DNA of 64,000 bases, taken from NCBI RefSeq assembly GCF_020149935.1, contig NZ_CP083757.1, positions 2,443,501-2,507,500 on the forward strand, written 5' to 3'. The position numbers and the translations under genes were made by a program. Shown here one piece after another: positions 18,724 to 26,015 of this stretch (its first letter is position 1; the number at the start of each line of letters is the position of its first letter). The DNA comes from Marinilongibacter aquaticus. GTDB taxonomy: Bacteria > Bacteroidota > Bacteroidia > Cytophagales > Spirosomataceae. The notes under the pieces are model-generated. The model was given only the letters and a program-made list of their open reading frames with translations. It did not search any database and was not told where the DNA came from.

Positions 18724-19971
18724 TTGTTAAATACACCATTAATATCGACAAAGAAGAAAAAGGAAAAGTGCATTCTTGTCGGCCTTATTACACAAGATCA
18801 GAACAAGGAAAAAACCGACGAATACCTTGAAGAACTGGCTTTTCTGTCTAAAACCGCGGGCATTAAGTCCATCAAAACCTTTACGCAAAGATTGCCCTCG
18901 CCCGACCAGAAAACGTTTGTGGGCAAGGGCAAGCTTGAGGAAATAAAGACTTGGCTGATCGACAATCCTGTAGACGCCGTGATTTTCGACGACGACCTTA
19001 CGCCCTCCCAAGTGCGTAACCTCGAACACGCCTTCAAGGAAATAAAGGTGCTCGATCGCGGCTTGTTGATTTTGAATATTTTCTCGCAAAGAGCCAAAAC
19101 CGACCAAGCCAAAAAGCAAGTCGAACTGGCCCAATACCAATATTTATACCCAAGGCTCACCCGCATGTGGACGCACTTGAGCCGCCAAAAAGGGGGCGTG
19201 GGTATGCGTGGCCCAGGTGAAAAAGAATTGGAAACGGATAAGCGGATTGTCCAAGACCGCATTGCATTCTTGAAGAAAAAACTGGAGAAGATCGACAAGC
19301 AATCGGTAACCCGAAGAAAAGAACGCAGCCGACTTGTCCGCGTGGCACTGGTCGGATATACAAACGTGGGCAAATCGACGCTGATGCGGGCTTTGGCCAA
19401 AGCCGACGTATTCGCCGAAAACAAATTGTTTGCCACCATTGACTCCACGGTACGGAAATTGGTTTTGGGCAATATCCCCTTTTTACTGACTGATACGGTA
19501 GGTTTTATTCGCAAATTGCCTACCACATTAATCGAATCGTTCAAATCAACACTCGACGAAATCCGCGAGGCCGACATTCTCTTGCATGTTGTCGACGTGT
19601 CTCATGCTTCTTTCGAAGAGCACATTGAAGTGGTCAACACTACTTTGGATGAAATCGGAGCAAACGACAAACCCACGATTTTGGTTTTCAACAAATTGGA
19701 TTTGTACAAACCCGAGTCCGAAGAAGGCCTGGACGCCCATTTAGCAACAGAAGAAGATTTGGTGAAAAATCTAGCACGCTTGAAAGCCAGCTACCTCAGC
19801 AAAGGATCGGACAATGTGGTTTTCATATCGGCAGAAAACAAAGACAACTTGGACGAGCTGAGAACCTTGATCGTCGATTTGATTACGCAAAAGCATTTTG
19901 CCATCTATCCGAACTGGGACCCAAAACAAAACCCATTATACGATTGGCAAGGCCATTTCGAGGGGCAATAG
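18724..19971 (+). CDS. hflX: ribosome-associated GTPase HflX
   Basis: HflX splits stalled or hibernating 70S ribosomes. The 415-residue protein has the N-terminal HflX domain (about 15-180, with GKGKLEEIK and the glycine-rich GGVGMRGPGE hinge), a coiled linker and a Ras-like G domain with G1 GYTNVGKST near residue 210, G3 DTVGF near 258 and G4 NKLD near 323. Only a TTG at 18724 gives the expected N-terminus: the codon two positions upstream is TAG and the first in-frame ATG would remove about 140 residues. It is divergent from the smpB/small RNA locus, so a ribosome-rescue theme is possible. Confidence 0.93.
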   Translation: MLNTPLISTKKKKEKCILVGLITQDQNKEKTDEYLEELAFLSKTAGIKSIKTFTQRLPSPDQKTFVGKGKLEEIKTWLIDNPVDAVIFDDDLTPSQVRNLEHAFKEIKVLDRGLLILNIFSQRAKTDQAKKQVELAQYQYLYPRLTRMWTHLSRQKGGVGMRGPGEKELETDKRIVQDRIAFLKKKLEKIDKQSVTRRKERSRLVRVALVGYTNVGKSTLMRALAKADVFAENKLFATIDSTVRKLVLGNIPFLLTDTVGFIRKLPTTLIESFKSTLDEIREADILLHVVDVSHASFEEHIEVVNTTLDEIGANDKPTILVFNKLDLYKPESEEGLDAHLATEEDLVKNLARLKASYLSKGSDNVVFISAENKDNLDELRTLIVDLITQKHFAIYPNWDPKQNPLYDWQGHFEGQ

Positions 19972-20005
19972 TTGTGAAAAAGCTTTAATTTCCACTTACA
20001 TTCGA

Positions 20006-20013
20006 TATTTTTG
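20006..20013 (+). promoter_or_regulatory. -7 box for tRNA-Arg
   Basis: TATTTTTG matches TAnnTTTG and lies 10 nt before the tRNA-Arg 5' end, a good distance for a tRNA promoter. A -33 TTTG at standard spacing was not seen. Confidence 0.45.
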
Positions 20014-20023
20014 CACTTTGTCT

Positions 20024-20095
20024 GGCCCCGTAGTTCAACGGATAGAATAGAAGTTTCCTAAACTTTAGATCCAGGTTCGATTCCTGGCGGGGCTA
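20024..20095 (+). tRNA. tRNA-Arg (anticodon CCT)
   Basis: A 72-nt cloverleaf: acceptor GGCCCCG/CGGGGCT with discriminator A, D arm GTAGTTCAACGGATAG, anticodon stem GAAGT/ACTTT with loop TTCCTAA (anticodon CCT, reading AGG), and T arm CCAGG-TTCGATT-CCTGG. No CCA is encoded. It lies 52 nt after hflX. Confidence 0.95.
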
Positions 20096-20877
20096 CATTC
20101 TGCATTCAAACCTTACTGATAACGCTTGTTAGTCTCGCGTTGCTATTCATCAAAATAGTACAAAAATTAGACTTAATTTAGTTTTTTTTATCACTATTAA
20201 AACAACCTTATAGAGGCCTTGTGAAAATCAATTTTCACAAATTTTGAAAAAGAAGAAAATTTGGCCAAATTAGGACTGCCATGAAATAATACAATCGTAG
20301 TCGAGAACGAGGACATACGAAAACTCCCAAAAAATCGTTGATCGACCGAAATTAGCATTTCATCCAAGTTTGAACCTCCTTTAATAAAAAAATTAAAGAA
20401 AAAATCGATAAAGACTTTGGGAGCCTTCATCCCTCAGTTAACATTGTCATATCCAGTATATGGATTTTTAGTTTAGTTATTGGAAAAGCCTCTGAGTTTC
20501 TCGGGGGCATTTTTCTTTTCATGATAATTCCGAAAAAATCATCTCCATTCGAAATTATTCTTGAATATATGCGAACGTATTTAAAACCGCAAGCTTTTGT
20601 TATTGAGTGGTGCCTGTAGCAACACTTTTCGACACAACATAAAAAGAATAAAAAATTGCACTATGCCTAGAGTGCAAGATACCCAAAATGGGCATAAGCT
20701 TCCCCACAGTATACAGATGGCCACAAAATTGCATATTCCCGGCTTGTACATTTACAAGAGGGCAATCAGTCCTAAAATTTTCAGAAAAATTTTATTTAAC
20801 GGTAATGCTTATACGGCCAAAGGTGGCCTTTGCATTCTCAAAGAGCAGCCTCGGTAAAAGGTAAATTCAACGTTGAT
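20096..20877. other. intergenic region without a supported gene
   Basis: This 782-nt, AT-rich stretch separates tRNA-Arg from the histidine kinase gene. Frames of 77 codons (20197-20430, minus) and 86 codons (20597-20857, plus, TTG start) exist but have no recognisable motif and look like chance. It holds a 10-bp palindromic hairpin at 20219-20240 and a bidirectional terminator-like hairpin at 20488-20521. I see no tRNA, RNase P RNA or tmRNA signature. A decayed gene or an unrecognised RNA is possible. Confidence 0.5.
20488..20521 (+). terminator. orphan terminator-like hairpin
   Basis: GCCTCTGAG (20488-20496) pairs with CTCGGGGGC (20500-20508), nine pairs including two G-U, around a TTT loop, followed by ATTTTTCTTTTC. 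It is a good rho-independent terminator on the plus strand and, with TTTTCC on the other side, may act on both. The only annotated upstream gene is tRNA-Arg, about 390 nt away. Confidence 0.55.
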
Positions 20878-22197
20878 TTAAGGGAAAATCAATTCGAAAC
20901 GCGTGCCCTCTCCCACATTCGAAAAAGCCCGCAAGTCGCCACCATGCATTTGCATAATCTGCTTCGATAGACTCAGCCCTATTCCCGATCCACTCTTTTT
21001 CGTTGTGTAAAAAGGAATGAAAATCTTATCCAGTGCCTCGGGCACAATGCCTTCGCCATTGTCCAGTACTTCGATCAAAGGTGAATTGTTTCGTACATCG
21101 GCTCGCACTCTCACCCAGCCTTCACTTTTCTCGGCAATAGACTCCAGGCTATTCTTCACCAAATTCAACAAAACCATTTCAATCTGATGCTCATCTGCAC
21201 TGACTTCGAAATTGCGAACGACCTCAAAACTCACTACTTCATCGCTGTGCAATGCAGCCAGTTGCCGCAGCAAATCTGCACTCCTTATTCGTCCGAAAAC
21301 CGGCTTAGGCAATGCCGTAAAATCACGATACGCATTGACAAAATTCATAATCCCCTTCCCTCTGCTTTCGATTGTCTCCAATGCTTCGCCCAAATCATCG
21401 ACCGAAGGAGCAATCTCGGGATAGCCCGTCAGGTCTTCTGTTACGATATTTCGCATCGTACCCACCAAAGAGACAATCGGTGCGATGGAGTTCATAATTT
21501 CGTGCCGAAGCACTTTGGTCAAATTCTGCCAAGCATGCACTTCCTTTTCTTGCAACTCGCTTCGTATATTCTGAAAAGAAAGAATGTGCACGGTTCGCCC
21601 ACGCAAATTCAAACTTGTGGCTGATATCGCCAATTGCAGCCCCTTTTGAGTTTCGTACACCACCCGACCTTTAAAAGCCAATTCATGTATTTTTCCGTAC
21701 AGATCGGCCAATCCCACCTCTTTCAAATCATTCAAGTTGCGTAAAGTGAATGCCTCGAGCATTCGCATGGCAGCGTGGTTGATTATTTCAATTTTCTCGC
21801 TGGCATCGTAACACAAAATGCCGACTTCTACATGCTGAACCAATGTATTGAGGTAATGCAGGTTGGCTTCCTTTTCGGCTCTTGCCGCCTTGAAGGCCTC
21901 CATCACGGCGTTCATTTGCCGGTTGAGTTCCCTGAAAGACCGCCCCAATTTATTGTCTGCTCCGAAACGCACCGTAAAATCTGAATACTGTACCGATTCG
22001 AAAAAGAAAATCAATTTATTGTTGACCGACACACAAAAACGGTAAAGCGACGCGGCCGCAATCAGCAAAGAACCCGCTGACAAAATCAACAAGGGATATT
22101 CCTCTTTAGTAAAGAAAATATAGGACAGTACACTCAAAACCCCGATGAGGGCGATTCTGACAATGAGATTGAGCGAAAAGTGTTTCATTGCTATCAT
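20878..22197 (-). CDS. NtrB-like sensor histidine kinase
   Basis: A 439-residue membrane histidine kinase, partner of the sigma-54 regulator upstream. Two N-terminal helices (about 8-27 and 33-55) lack a long periplasmic loop, so it may sense a membrane or cytosolic signal. A HAMP-like segment and a PAS-like domain (about 115-215) follow, then the H-box LRHEIMNSIAP (His near 231), N-box NLVKNSLESI, G1 DNGEGI, F-box FIPFYTTKKSG and G2 GIGLSL. The NtrB-like H-box suits phosphorylation of an NtrC-type receiver. The start overlaps the regulator stop as ATGA (22194-22197); a second ATG at 22188 is also possible. Confidence 0.93.
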   Translation of the reverse strand: MIAMKHFSLNLIVRIALIGVLSVLSYIFFTKEEYPLLILSAGSLLIAAASLYRFCVSVNNKLIFFFESVQYSDFTVRFGADNKLGRSFRELNRQMNAVMEAFKAARAEKEANLHYLNTLVQHVEVGILCYDASEKIEIINHAAMRMLEAFTLRNLNDLKEVGLADLYGKIHELAFKGRVVYETQKGLQLAISATSLNLRGRTVHILSFQNIRSELQEKEVHAWQNLTKVLRHEIMNSIAPIVSLVGTMRNIVTEDLTGYPEIAPSVDDLGEALETIESRGKGIMNFVNAYRDFTALPKPVFGRIRSADLLRQLAALHSDEVVSFEVVRNFEVSADEHQIEMVLLNLVKNSLESIAEKSEGWVRVRADVRNNSPLIEVLDNGEGIVPEALDKIFIPFYTTKKSGSGIGLSLSKQIMQMHGGDLRAFSNVGEGTRFELIFP

Positions 22198-23507
22198 AAA
22201 CCGTACTTTTCAATTCTTCGGTACAGGGCCGCCCTCGACAAGCCCAATTCTTTTGCCGCATCCGAAATATTGCCTTTACACTTTTTTAAAGATTCGGCAA
22301 TCAATTTCCGCTCCATGCTCTCCAAATCAAAACTTTTTGTTGAAGCCTTTTCGGGTTTCATGTGTCCATGCTCGAATACATCTTCCACGGAAAGTGTTCG
22401 ACTGCGGCATAAAATCACAGCCCTTTCGATGGCATGCTGAAGCTCCCGCACATTGCCCGGCCAATTGTAACGATAAAGCTCTTTCTTTAAACCCGCACTC
22501 AGACCGTCTACTGTACGGTTGTATTTTTGAGCATAGGTTTTCAAAAAATGCTCCGCCAAAAGCTCCACGTCTTCATCCCGTTCGCGTAAAGCCGGCATTT
22601 CCAATGTGATGGTGTTTATACGGTAAAGTAAATCTTGGCGAAAACTGCCTTCAGCTACCCTTTGACTCAAATTTTCATTGGTTGCACAGATCAAGCGAAT
22701 ATCCAAGGCAATTTCTTTGTTGCTTCCCAAACGCATCAGGCTTCGGTTTTGCAACACATGCAAAAGTTTACTTTGCACGACAGGCGAGAGATTTCCGATT
22801 TCGTCGAGAAACATCGTGCCTTTTTGGGCTTCTTCAAATTTACCTATTCGCGTATCCTTGGCATCGGTAAAAGCCCCTTTCACATAACCAAAAAGCTCGG
22901 CCTCCACCAAAGTGTCGGGCAATGCCGCAATATCGGCTCTCACAAAAGCCTGTTTTTCACGGAGAGAATAGCGGTGCAAAGCCTGAGCCATTAAATCCTT
23001 TCCCGTACCGTTTTCTCCCAAAATCAATACATTGGCATCGGTTTCGGCTACTCGTTTCATCCGTTCAAAAACCTCCTTCATGGATTTCGACTCCCCTATC
23101 AATTGATGCTTTGCCGTGGCTTCATTCCCGCTCGTTTCGTTCAACGCTTCGTGCAATGTTTCCAAAAGCTTCTCGTTTTCCCAGGGTTTCAACACAAAGT
23201 CCTTTGCTCCCAATTTTATGGCCTTTACCGCCATTTCCACATCACCGTAGGCGGTAAAAAGCACCACCTTTGCTTCGGGCTTGATGTCCAAAATCTTGTC
23301 GAGCCACTGAAAGCCCTCTTTCCCAGAATCCACATCACGGGTGAAATTCATATCCAACAAAATGAGGTCGAAAGAATAATTGCCCAGTAAGAAGGGAATT
23401 CTTTCGGGGTTTTTCTCAATGGTAACTTCTCCAAAATGACGTTTCAAGAGCAGCTTGGCCGCACTCAAAATATCCACGTCGTCATCGATGATCAAAATTC
23501 TGGCCAT
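22194..23507 (-). CDS. sigma-54-dependent response regulator (NtrC family)
   Basis: A 437-residue activator with receiver, AAA+ and Fis-type DNA-binding domains. The receiver has the acidic pocket DDD (8-10), phospho-acceptor Asp52 in LLDMNF and Lys near 107. The AAA+ domain has Walker A GENGTGKD near 163-170 and Walker B GTMFLDEIGNL. The sigma-54 contact loop reads GAFTDA near residue 210 instead of the canonical GAFTGA. The helix-turn-helix is NISDAAKELGLSRAALYRRI at the C-terminus. It is divergent from the efflux array, whose promoter region has a sigma-54 site and paired repeats, so the array is its likely target. Confidence 0.95.
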   Translation of the reverse strand: MARILIIDDDVDILSAAKLLLKRHFGEVTIEKNPERIPFLLGNYSFDLILLDMNFTRDVDSGKEGFQWLDKILDIKPEAKVVLFTAYGDVEMAVKAIKLGAKDFVLKPWENEKLLETLHEALNETSGNEATAKHQLIGESKSMKEVFERMKRVAETDANVLILGENGTGKDLMAQALHRYSLREKQAFVRADIAALPDTLVEAELFGYVKGAFTDAKDTRIGKFEEAQKGTMFLDEIGNLSPVVQSKLLHVLQNRSLMRLGSNKEIALDIRLICATNENLSQRVAEGSFRQDLLYRINTITLEMPALRERDEDVELLAEHFLKTYAQKYNRTVDGLSAGLKKELYRYNWPGNVRELQHAIERAVILCRSRTLSVEDVFEHGHMKPEKASTKSFDLESMERKLIAESLKKCKGNISDAAKELGLSRAALYRRIEKYGL

Positions 23508-23552
23508 ACATTAAAACTCTTTTGCTCTATAAAATAGTGGCTTGTCAAATCT

Positions 23553-23588
23553 TGTGCGAAAATGAACAAAACTGTCCGATAATGAACA
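23553..23588 (+). promoter_or_regulatory. paired direct repeats, candidate enhancer for the NtrC-like regulator
   Basis: TGTGCGAAAATGAACA (23553-23568) and TGTCCGATAATGAACA (23573-23588) match at 14 of 16 positions and start exactly 20 nt apart, putting both on one DNA face. Each has a TGT...ACA partial dyad. They lie 55-90 nt upstream of the sigma-54 promoter, where an enhancer for an NtrC-type activator is expected. Confidence 0.6.
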
Positions 23589-23601
23589 ATGCATCGCAGA
23601 G

Positions 23602-23609
23602 CAAATTTA
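23602..23609 (-). promoter_or_regulatory. possible -7 box of the regulator gene
   Basis: The minus strand reads TAAATTTG, matching TAnnTTTG; the transcript would start near 23595 with a leader of about 88 nt. The paired repeats would then fall within the initial transcribed region, so regulator binding could also repress its own gene. No -33 TTTG was found. Confidence 0.35.
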
Positions 23610-23642
23610 CCTAAATTACTAATTATAAGCGTATTAATTTTT

Positions 23643-23658
23643 TTGGCACGCTATTGGG
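23643..23658 (+). promoter_or_regulatory. sigma-54 (-24/-12) promoter of the efflux array
   Basis: TTGGCACGCTATTGGG matches the sigma-54 consensus YTGGCACG-N4-TTGC at every key position except the last base of the -12 element (GG instead of GC), with the required 10-nt GG-to-GG spacing. Transcription would start near 23670, about 45 nt before the adaptor gene at 23715. It points away from the sigma-54 regulator gene and lies downstream of the paired repeats. Confidence 0.65.
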
Positions 23659-23714
23659 TTGTATAAAACCAAGATAAACCATTTGCCAAACAGCAAAATT
23701 TAAGACAAGAAAAC

Positions 23715-24962
23715 ATGGACAGAAAAATCGAGAAAAAATATTGGACAACCAAACGCATCCTCCTGATGAGCACGGGTGCCCTTGTGCTTTTTTTTCTCAG
23801 CTACACATTCCTTTTTGCAGACCACCGCTCGGCTGTAAACGTGGACAGAGAAAAGATTACAATATCTGAAGTAAAATCGGGAAACTACGACGAATTCATC
23901 ATTGTGCAAGGCGTGGTGCAACCCTTAAAAACCATCCAGCTCGACGCCATTGTGGGTGGCTATGTCACACAAAAACTTGTCGAGGGCGGAAACATGGTCA
24001 AAGAAGGCGACATCATTCTCCGTTTGGAAAACCAACAATTGAAACTCAATTTCTTGCAGTCGGAGACCGAGGCCAGCCGCTTGGTCAACGAATTGCAAAA
24101 CACACGACAAAGACTGAAAGTAGAACGTTTCACCCTACAAAAAACACTCAGCGACCTCGACTTCCAGATCGCTCAGGCCAAAGACGCTTTCGACAGAAAC
24201 GCCAAACTGAAGAAAGACGATGTGGTTTCGGATATGGAATATCAAAAAACAAAACGCGAATACGAAAGACTTGTGAAACAAAGAGACATTGAGGTGGAAT
24301 CGCAAAAATATCAAGAAGAGAATGCCAAAATCCAGATCGAGCAACTGGAGGGCACATTGCTCAGAACGCAAAAGAACGTAGAGCTTTGGCGACAAACTTT
24401 GGAAAACCTCGTAGTAAAGGCTCCGGTTTCTGGTTTGCTTTCTTCAATCGATGTGGAAATTGGGTCGAACATAAACCAAGGCCAAAATATTGGGCAGATC
24501 GACGACATGGATGGCTTCAAACTTCGGGCCGATATAGACGAACATTATATCTCCAGGGTTTTTGCTGGACTTCAGGCCAAATTCAGCTTTAGTGGACAAG
24601 AGTACGCCATGGAAATCATCAAGGTGTATCCCGAAGTGACCAATGGACGCTTCGCGGTAGACCTCGTATTCACCGACAAAACACCCGACGGTATTCGTAG
24701 AGGGCAATCGTCGCCTATCCGTTTGGAATTGGGTAAATCGGAAAAAGCCACCTTGCTGCCCATTGGCGGTTTCTTTTCCGATACAGGTGGAAATTGGGTT
24801 TATGTACTGACCAGCGATTCGAAAGCCGAGAAAAGAAATATCAGTTTGGGCCGAAAAAACCCGCAGTATCACGAGGTACTTGAGGGATTGGAGCCCGGCG
24901 ACAGGGTGATCACCAGCTCTTACCAGAATTTCGGAGACAAAGAAGTGTTGGAGTTGAAGTGA
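23715..24962 (+). CDS. periplasmic adaptor (HlyD/MacA-type membrane fusion protein)
   Basis: A 415-residue adaptor that would bridge inner-membrane ABC permeases to a TolC-type channel. One N-terminal helix (about 14-36) anchors it. A lipoyl half-motif (VVQPLKTIQLDAIVGGYV) starts near 68, and a long coiled-coil hairpin runs from about 105 to 230. The second lipoyl half VKAPVSGLLSSIDVEIGS is near 236, followed by beta-barrel and membrane-proximal domains (GDRVITSSYQ near 398). It is the first gene after the sigma-54 promoter, and the only adaptor gene for two ATPases and seven permeases, suggesting that they share it. A TolC-like gene ends the array. Confidence 0.93.
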   Translation: MDRKIEKKYWTTKRILLMSTGALVLFFLSYTFLFADHRSAVNVDREKITISEVKSGNYDEFIIVQGVVQPLKTIQLDAIVGGYVTQKLVEGGNMVKEGDIILRLENQQLKLNFLQSETEASRLVNELQNTRQRLKVERFTLQKTLSDLDFQIAQAKDAFDRNAKLKKDDVVSDMEYQKTKREYERLVKQRDIEVESQKYQEENAKIQIEQLEGTLLRTQKNVELWRQTLENLVVKAPVSGLLSSIDVEIGSNINQGQNIGQIDDMDGFKLRADIDEHYISRVFAGLQAKFSFSGQEYAMEIIKVYPEVTNGRFAVDLVFTDKTPDGIRRGQSSPIRLELGKSEKATLLPIGGFFSDTGGNWVYVLTSDSKAEKRNISLGRKNPQYHEVLEGLEPGDRVITSSYQNFGDKEVLELK

Positions 24963-24985
24963 GTTTTTTGAACCATTGACGAAAT

Positions 24986-25129
24986 ATGAATGGATTTTTT
25001 AATCGTATCGGTGAAAACTTGAGGATCTATAATCTCCGGCCTTTTCACAATGCGAAGGAAGTTGACAGGCAGATGAATAAATACTTCGATAGAAAGTGCA
25101 AGGCTTACTTAGCAATTCAAACGATTTGA
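24986..25129 (+). CDS. possible 47-residue small protein
   Basis: The 245-nt gap between adaptor and ATPase contains an ATG-started frame of 47 codons, beginning MNGFFNRIGENLRIYNLR and ending AYLAIQTI. It is basic, soluble, and has one Cys. It resembles no family I know. The frame fills the gap in the sense direction, but length alone does not prove coding; it may be the remnant of a longer gene. Confidence 0.3.
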   Translation: MNGFFNRIGENLRIYNLRPFHNAKEVDRQMNKYFDRKCKAYLAIQTI

Positions 25130-25207
25130 TTTTACTCATAAATAAAATTTTACAAAACCGGGACAGGCAAGTTCTTTCTCCTCGTTCCATTCTCCAAACA
25201 AAATACC

Positions 25208-25885
25208 ATGATAAAAACCGGTAATCTTCAAAAAGTCTTCACCACAGATGAAGTGGAAACCACCGCCTTGAACGGCATAGACCTCGAAATACAAGACGGT
25301 GAATTTGTGGCAATTATGGGTCCATCGGGTTGCGGAAAGTCAACCTTGCTCAATATTCTGGGCCTTCTCGACAACCCATCTGAGGGATCATACGATTTCT
25401 ACGGCACCGAGGTTGGCGGCATGAACGAAAGACAAAGGGCCACCTTACGAAAGGGCAACATCGGCTTCGTGTTTCAGAGCTTCAACCTTATAGACGAACT
25501 GACTGTTTTCGAAAACGTCGAGCTTCCGCTTTTGTACCTTAAAATACCCGGTGCCGAGCGAAAAGAAAAAGTAGAAACCGCCTTGAAGCGAATGAACATG
25601 ATGCACCGCAGAAACCATTTTCCGCAACAGCTCAGTGGTGGACAACAGCAACGTGTAGCCATCGCCCGTGCAGTTGTGGCCAAGCCCAAGTTGATTTTGG
25701 CTGATGAACCTACCGGAAACTTGGACTCGGCCAACGGCGAAGACGTAATGAACTTGCTTCAAGAACTGAACAAAGAAGGGACCACAATTGCCATGGTGAC
25801 CCACTCGCCCTACGATGCCAGCTTTGCCCACAGAACGGTCAACCTGTTTGACGGCAAGATCGTTACGGAGAACTTCCACGTCTAA
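25208..25885 (+). CDS. ABC transporter ATP-binding protein (MacB/LolD type), array ATPase 1
   Basis: A 225-residue nucleotide-binding protein of the MacB/LolD family, which powers FtsX/MacB permeases. Walker [10 protein letters not shown] is at 38-46, the Q-loop region is [13 protein letters not shown] near 90, the signature [15 protein letters not shown] near 141-155, Walker B LILADEP near 163, the D-loop GNLDSA follows, and the switch His lies in VTHSPYD near 198. All catalytic motifs are intact. It precedes six permease genes, none of which has an ATPase domain of its own, so it is their likely motor. Confidence 0.95.
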   Translation: MIKTGNLQKVFTTDEVETTALNGIDLEIQDGEFVAIMGPSGCGKSTLLNILGLLDNPSEGSYDFYGTEVGGMNERQRATLRKGNIGFVFQSFNLIDELTVFENVELPLLYLKIPGAERKEKVETALKRMNMMHRRNHFPQQLSGGQQQRVAIARAVVAKPKLILADEPTGNLDSANGEDVMNLLQELNKEGTTIAMVTHSPYDASFAHRTVNLFDGKIVTENFHV

Positions 25886-25944
25886 GGCGAAAGACCAGAA
25901 AGAGTTAAGATTAAAATTGATTTAGGTTAATGAATGGTTGATTG

Positions 25945-25975
25945 AGGGCTGGTGGCCGTATAGCCATCAAGCCCT
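25945..25975 (+). repeat. hairpin between ATPase 1 and permease 1
   Basis: AGGGCT (25945-25950) pairs with AGCCCT (25970-25975), with an inner TGGC/GCCA stem and a small asymmetric internal loop. No U-run follows, so it is not a classical terminator. It could be an RNA-processing or stability element setting ATPase versus permease levels in a long transcript. Confidence 0.4.
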
Positions 25976-26015
25976 TAAATCACTCGAAAACCCAAACGCA
26001 CTCATTTTAGAAATC

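Noticed and set aside
18798-19577. A 259-codon minus-strand open frame
   Set aside because: It is antisense to the HflX GTPase domain and Ser/Thr-rich as mirror frames of this codon use tend to be.
20197-20430. A 77-codon minus-strand open frame in the gene-poor region
   Set aside because: Phe/Ser/Lys-rich translation of AT-rich DNA with no promoter, motif or family resemblance.
20597-20857. An 86-codon plus-strand open frame with TTG start
   Set aside because: No recognisable domain, a weak start and no neighbour context; left as possible decayed sequence.
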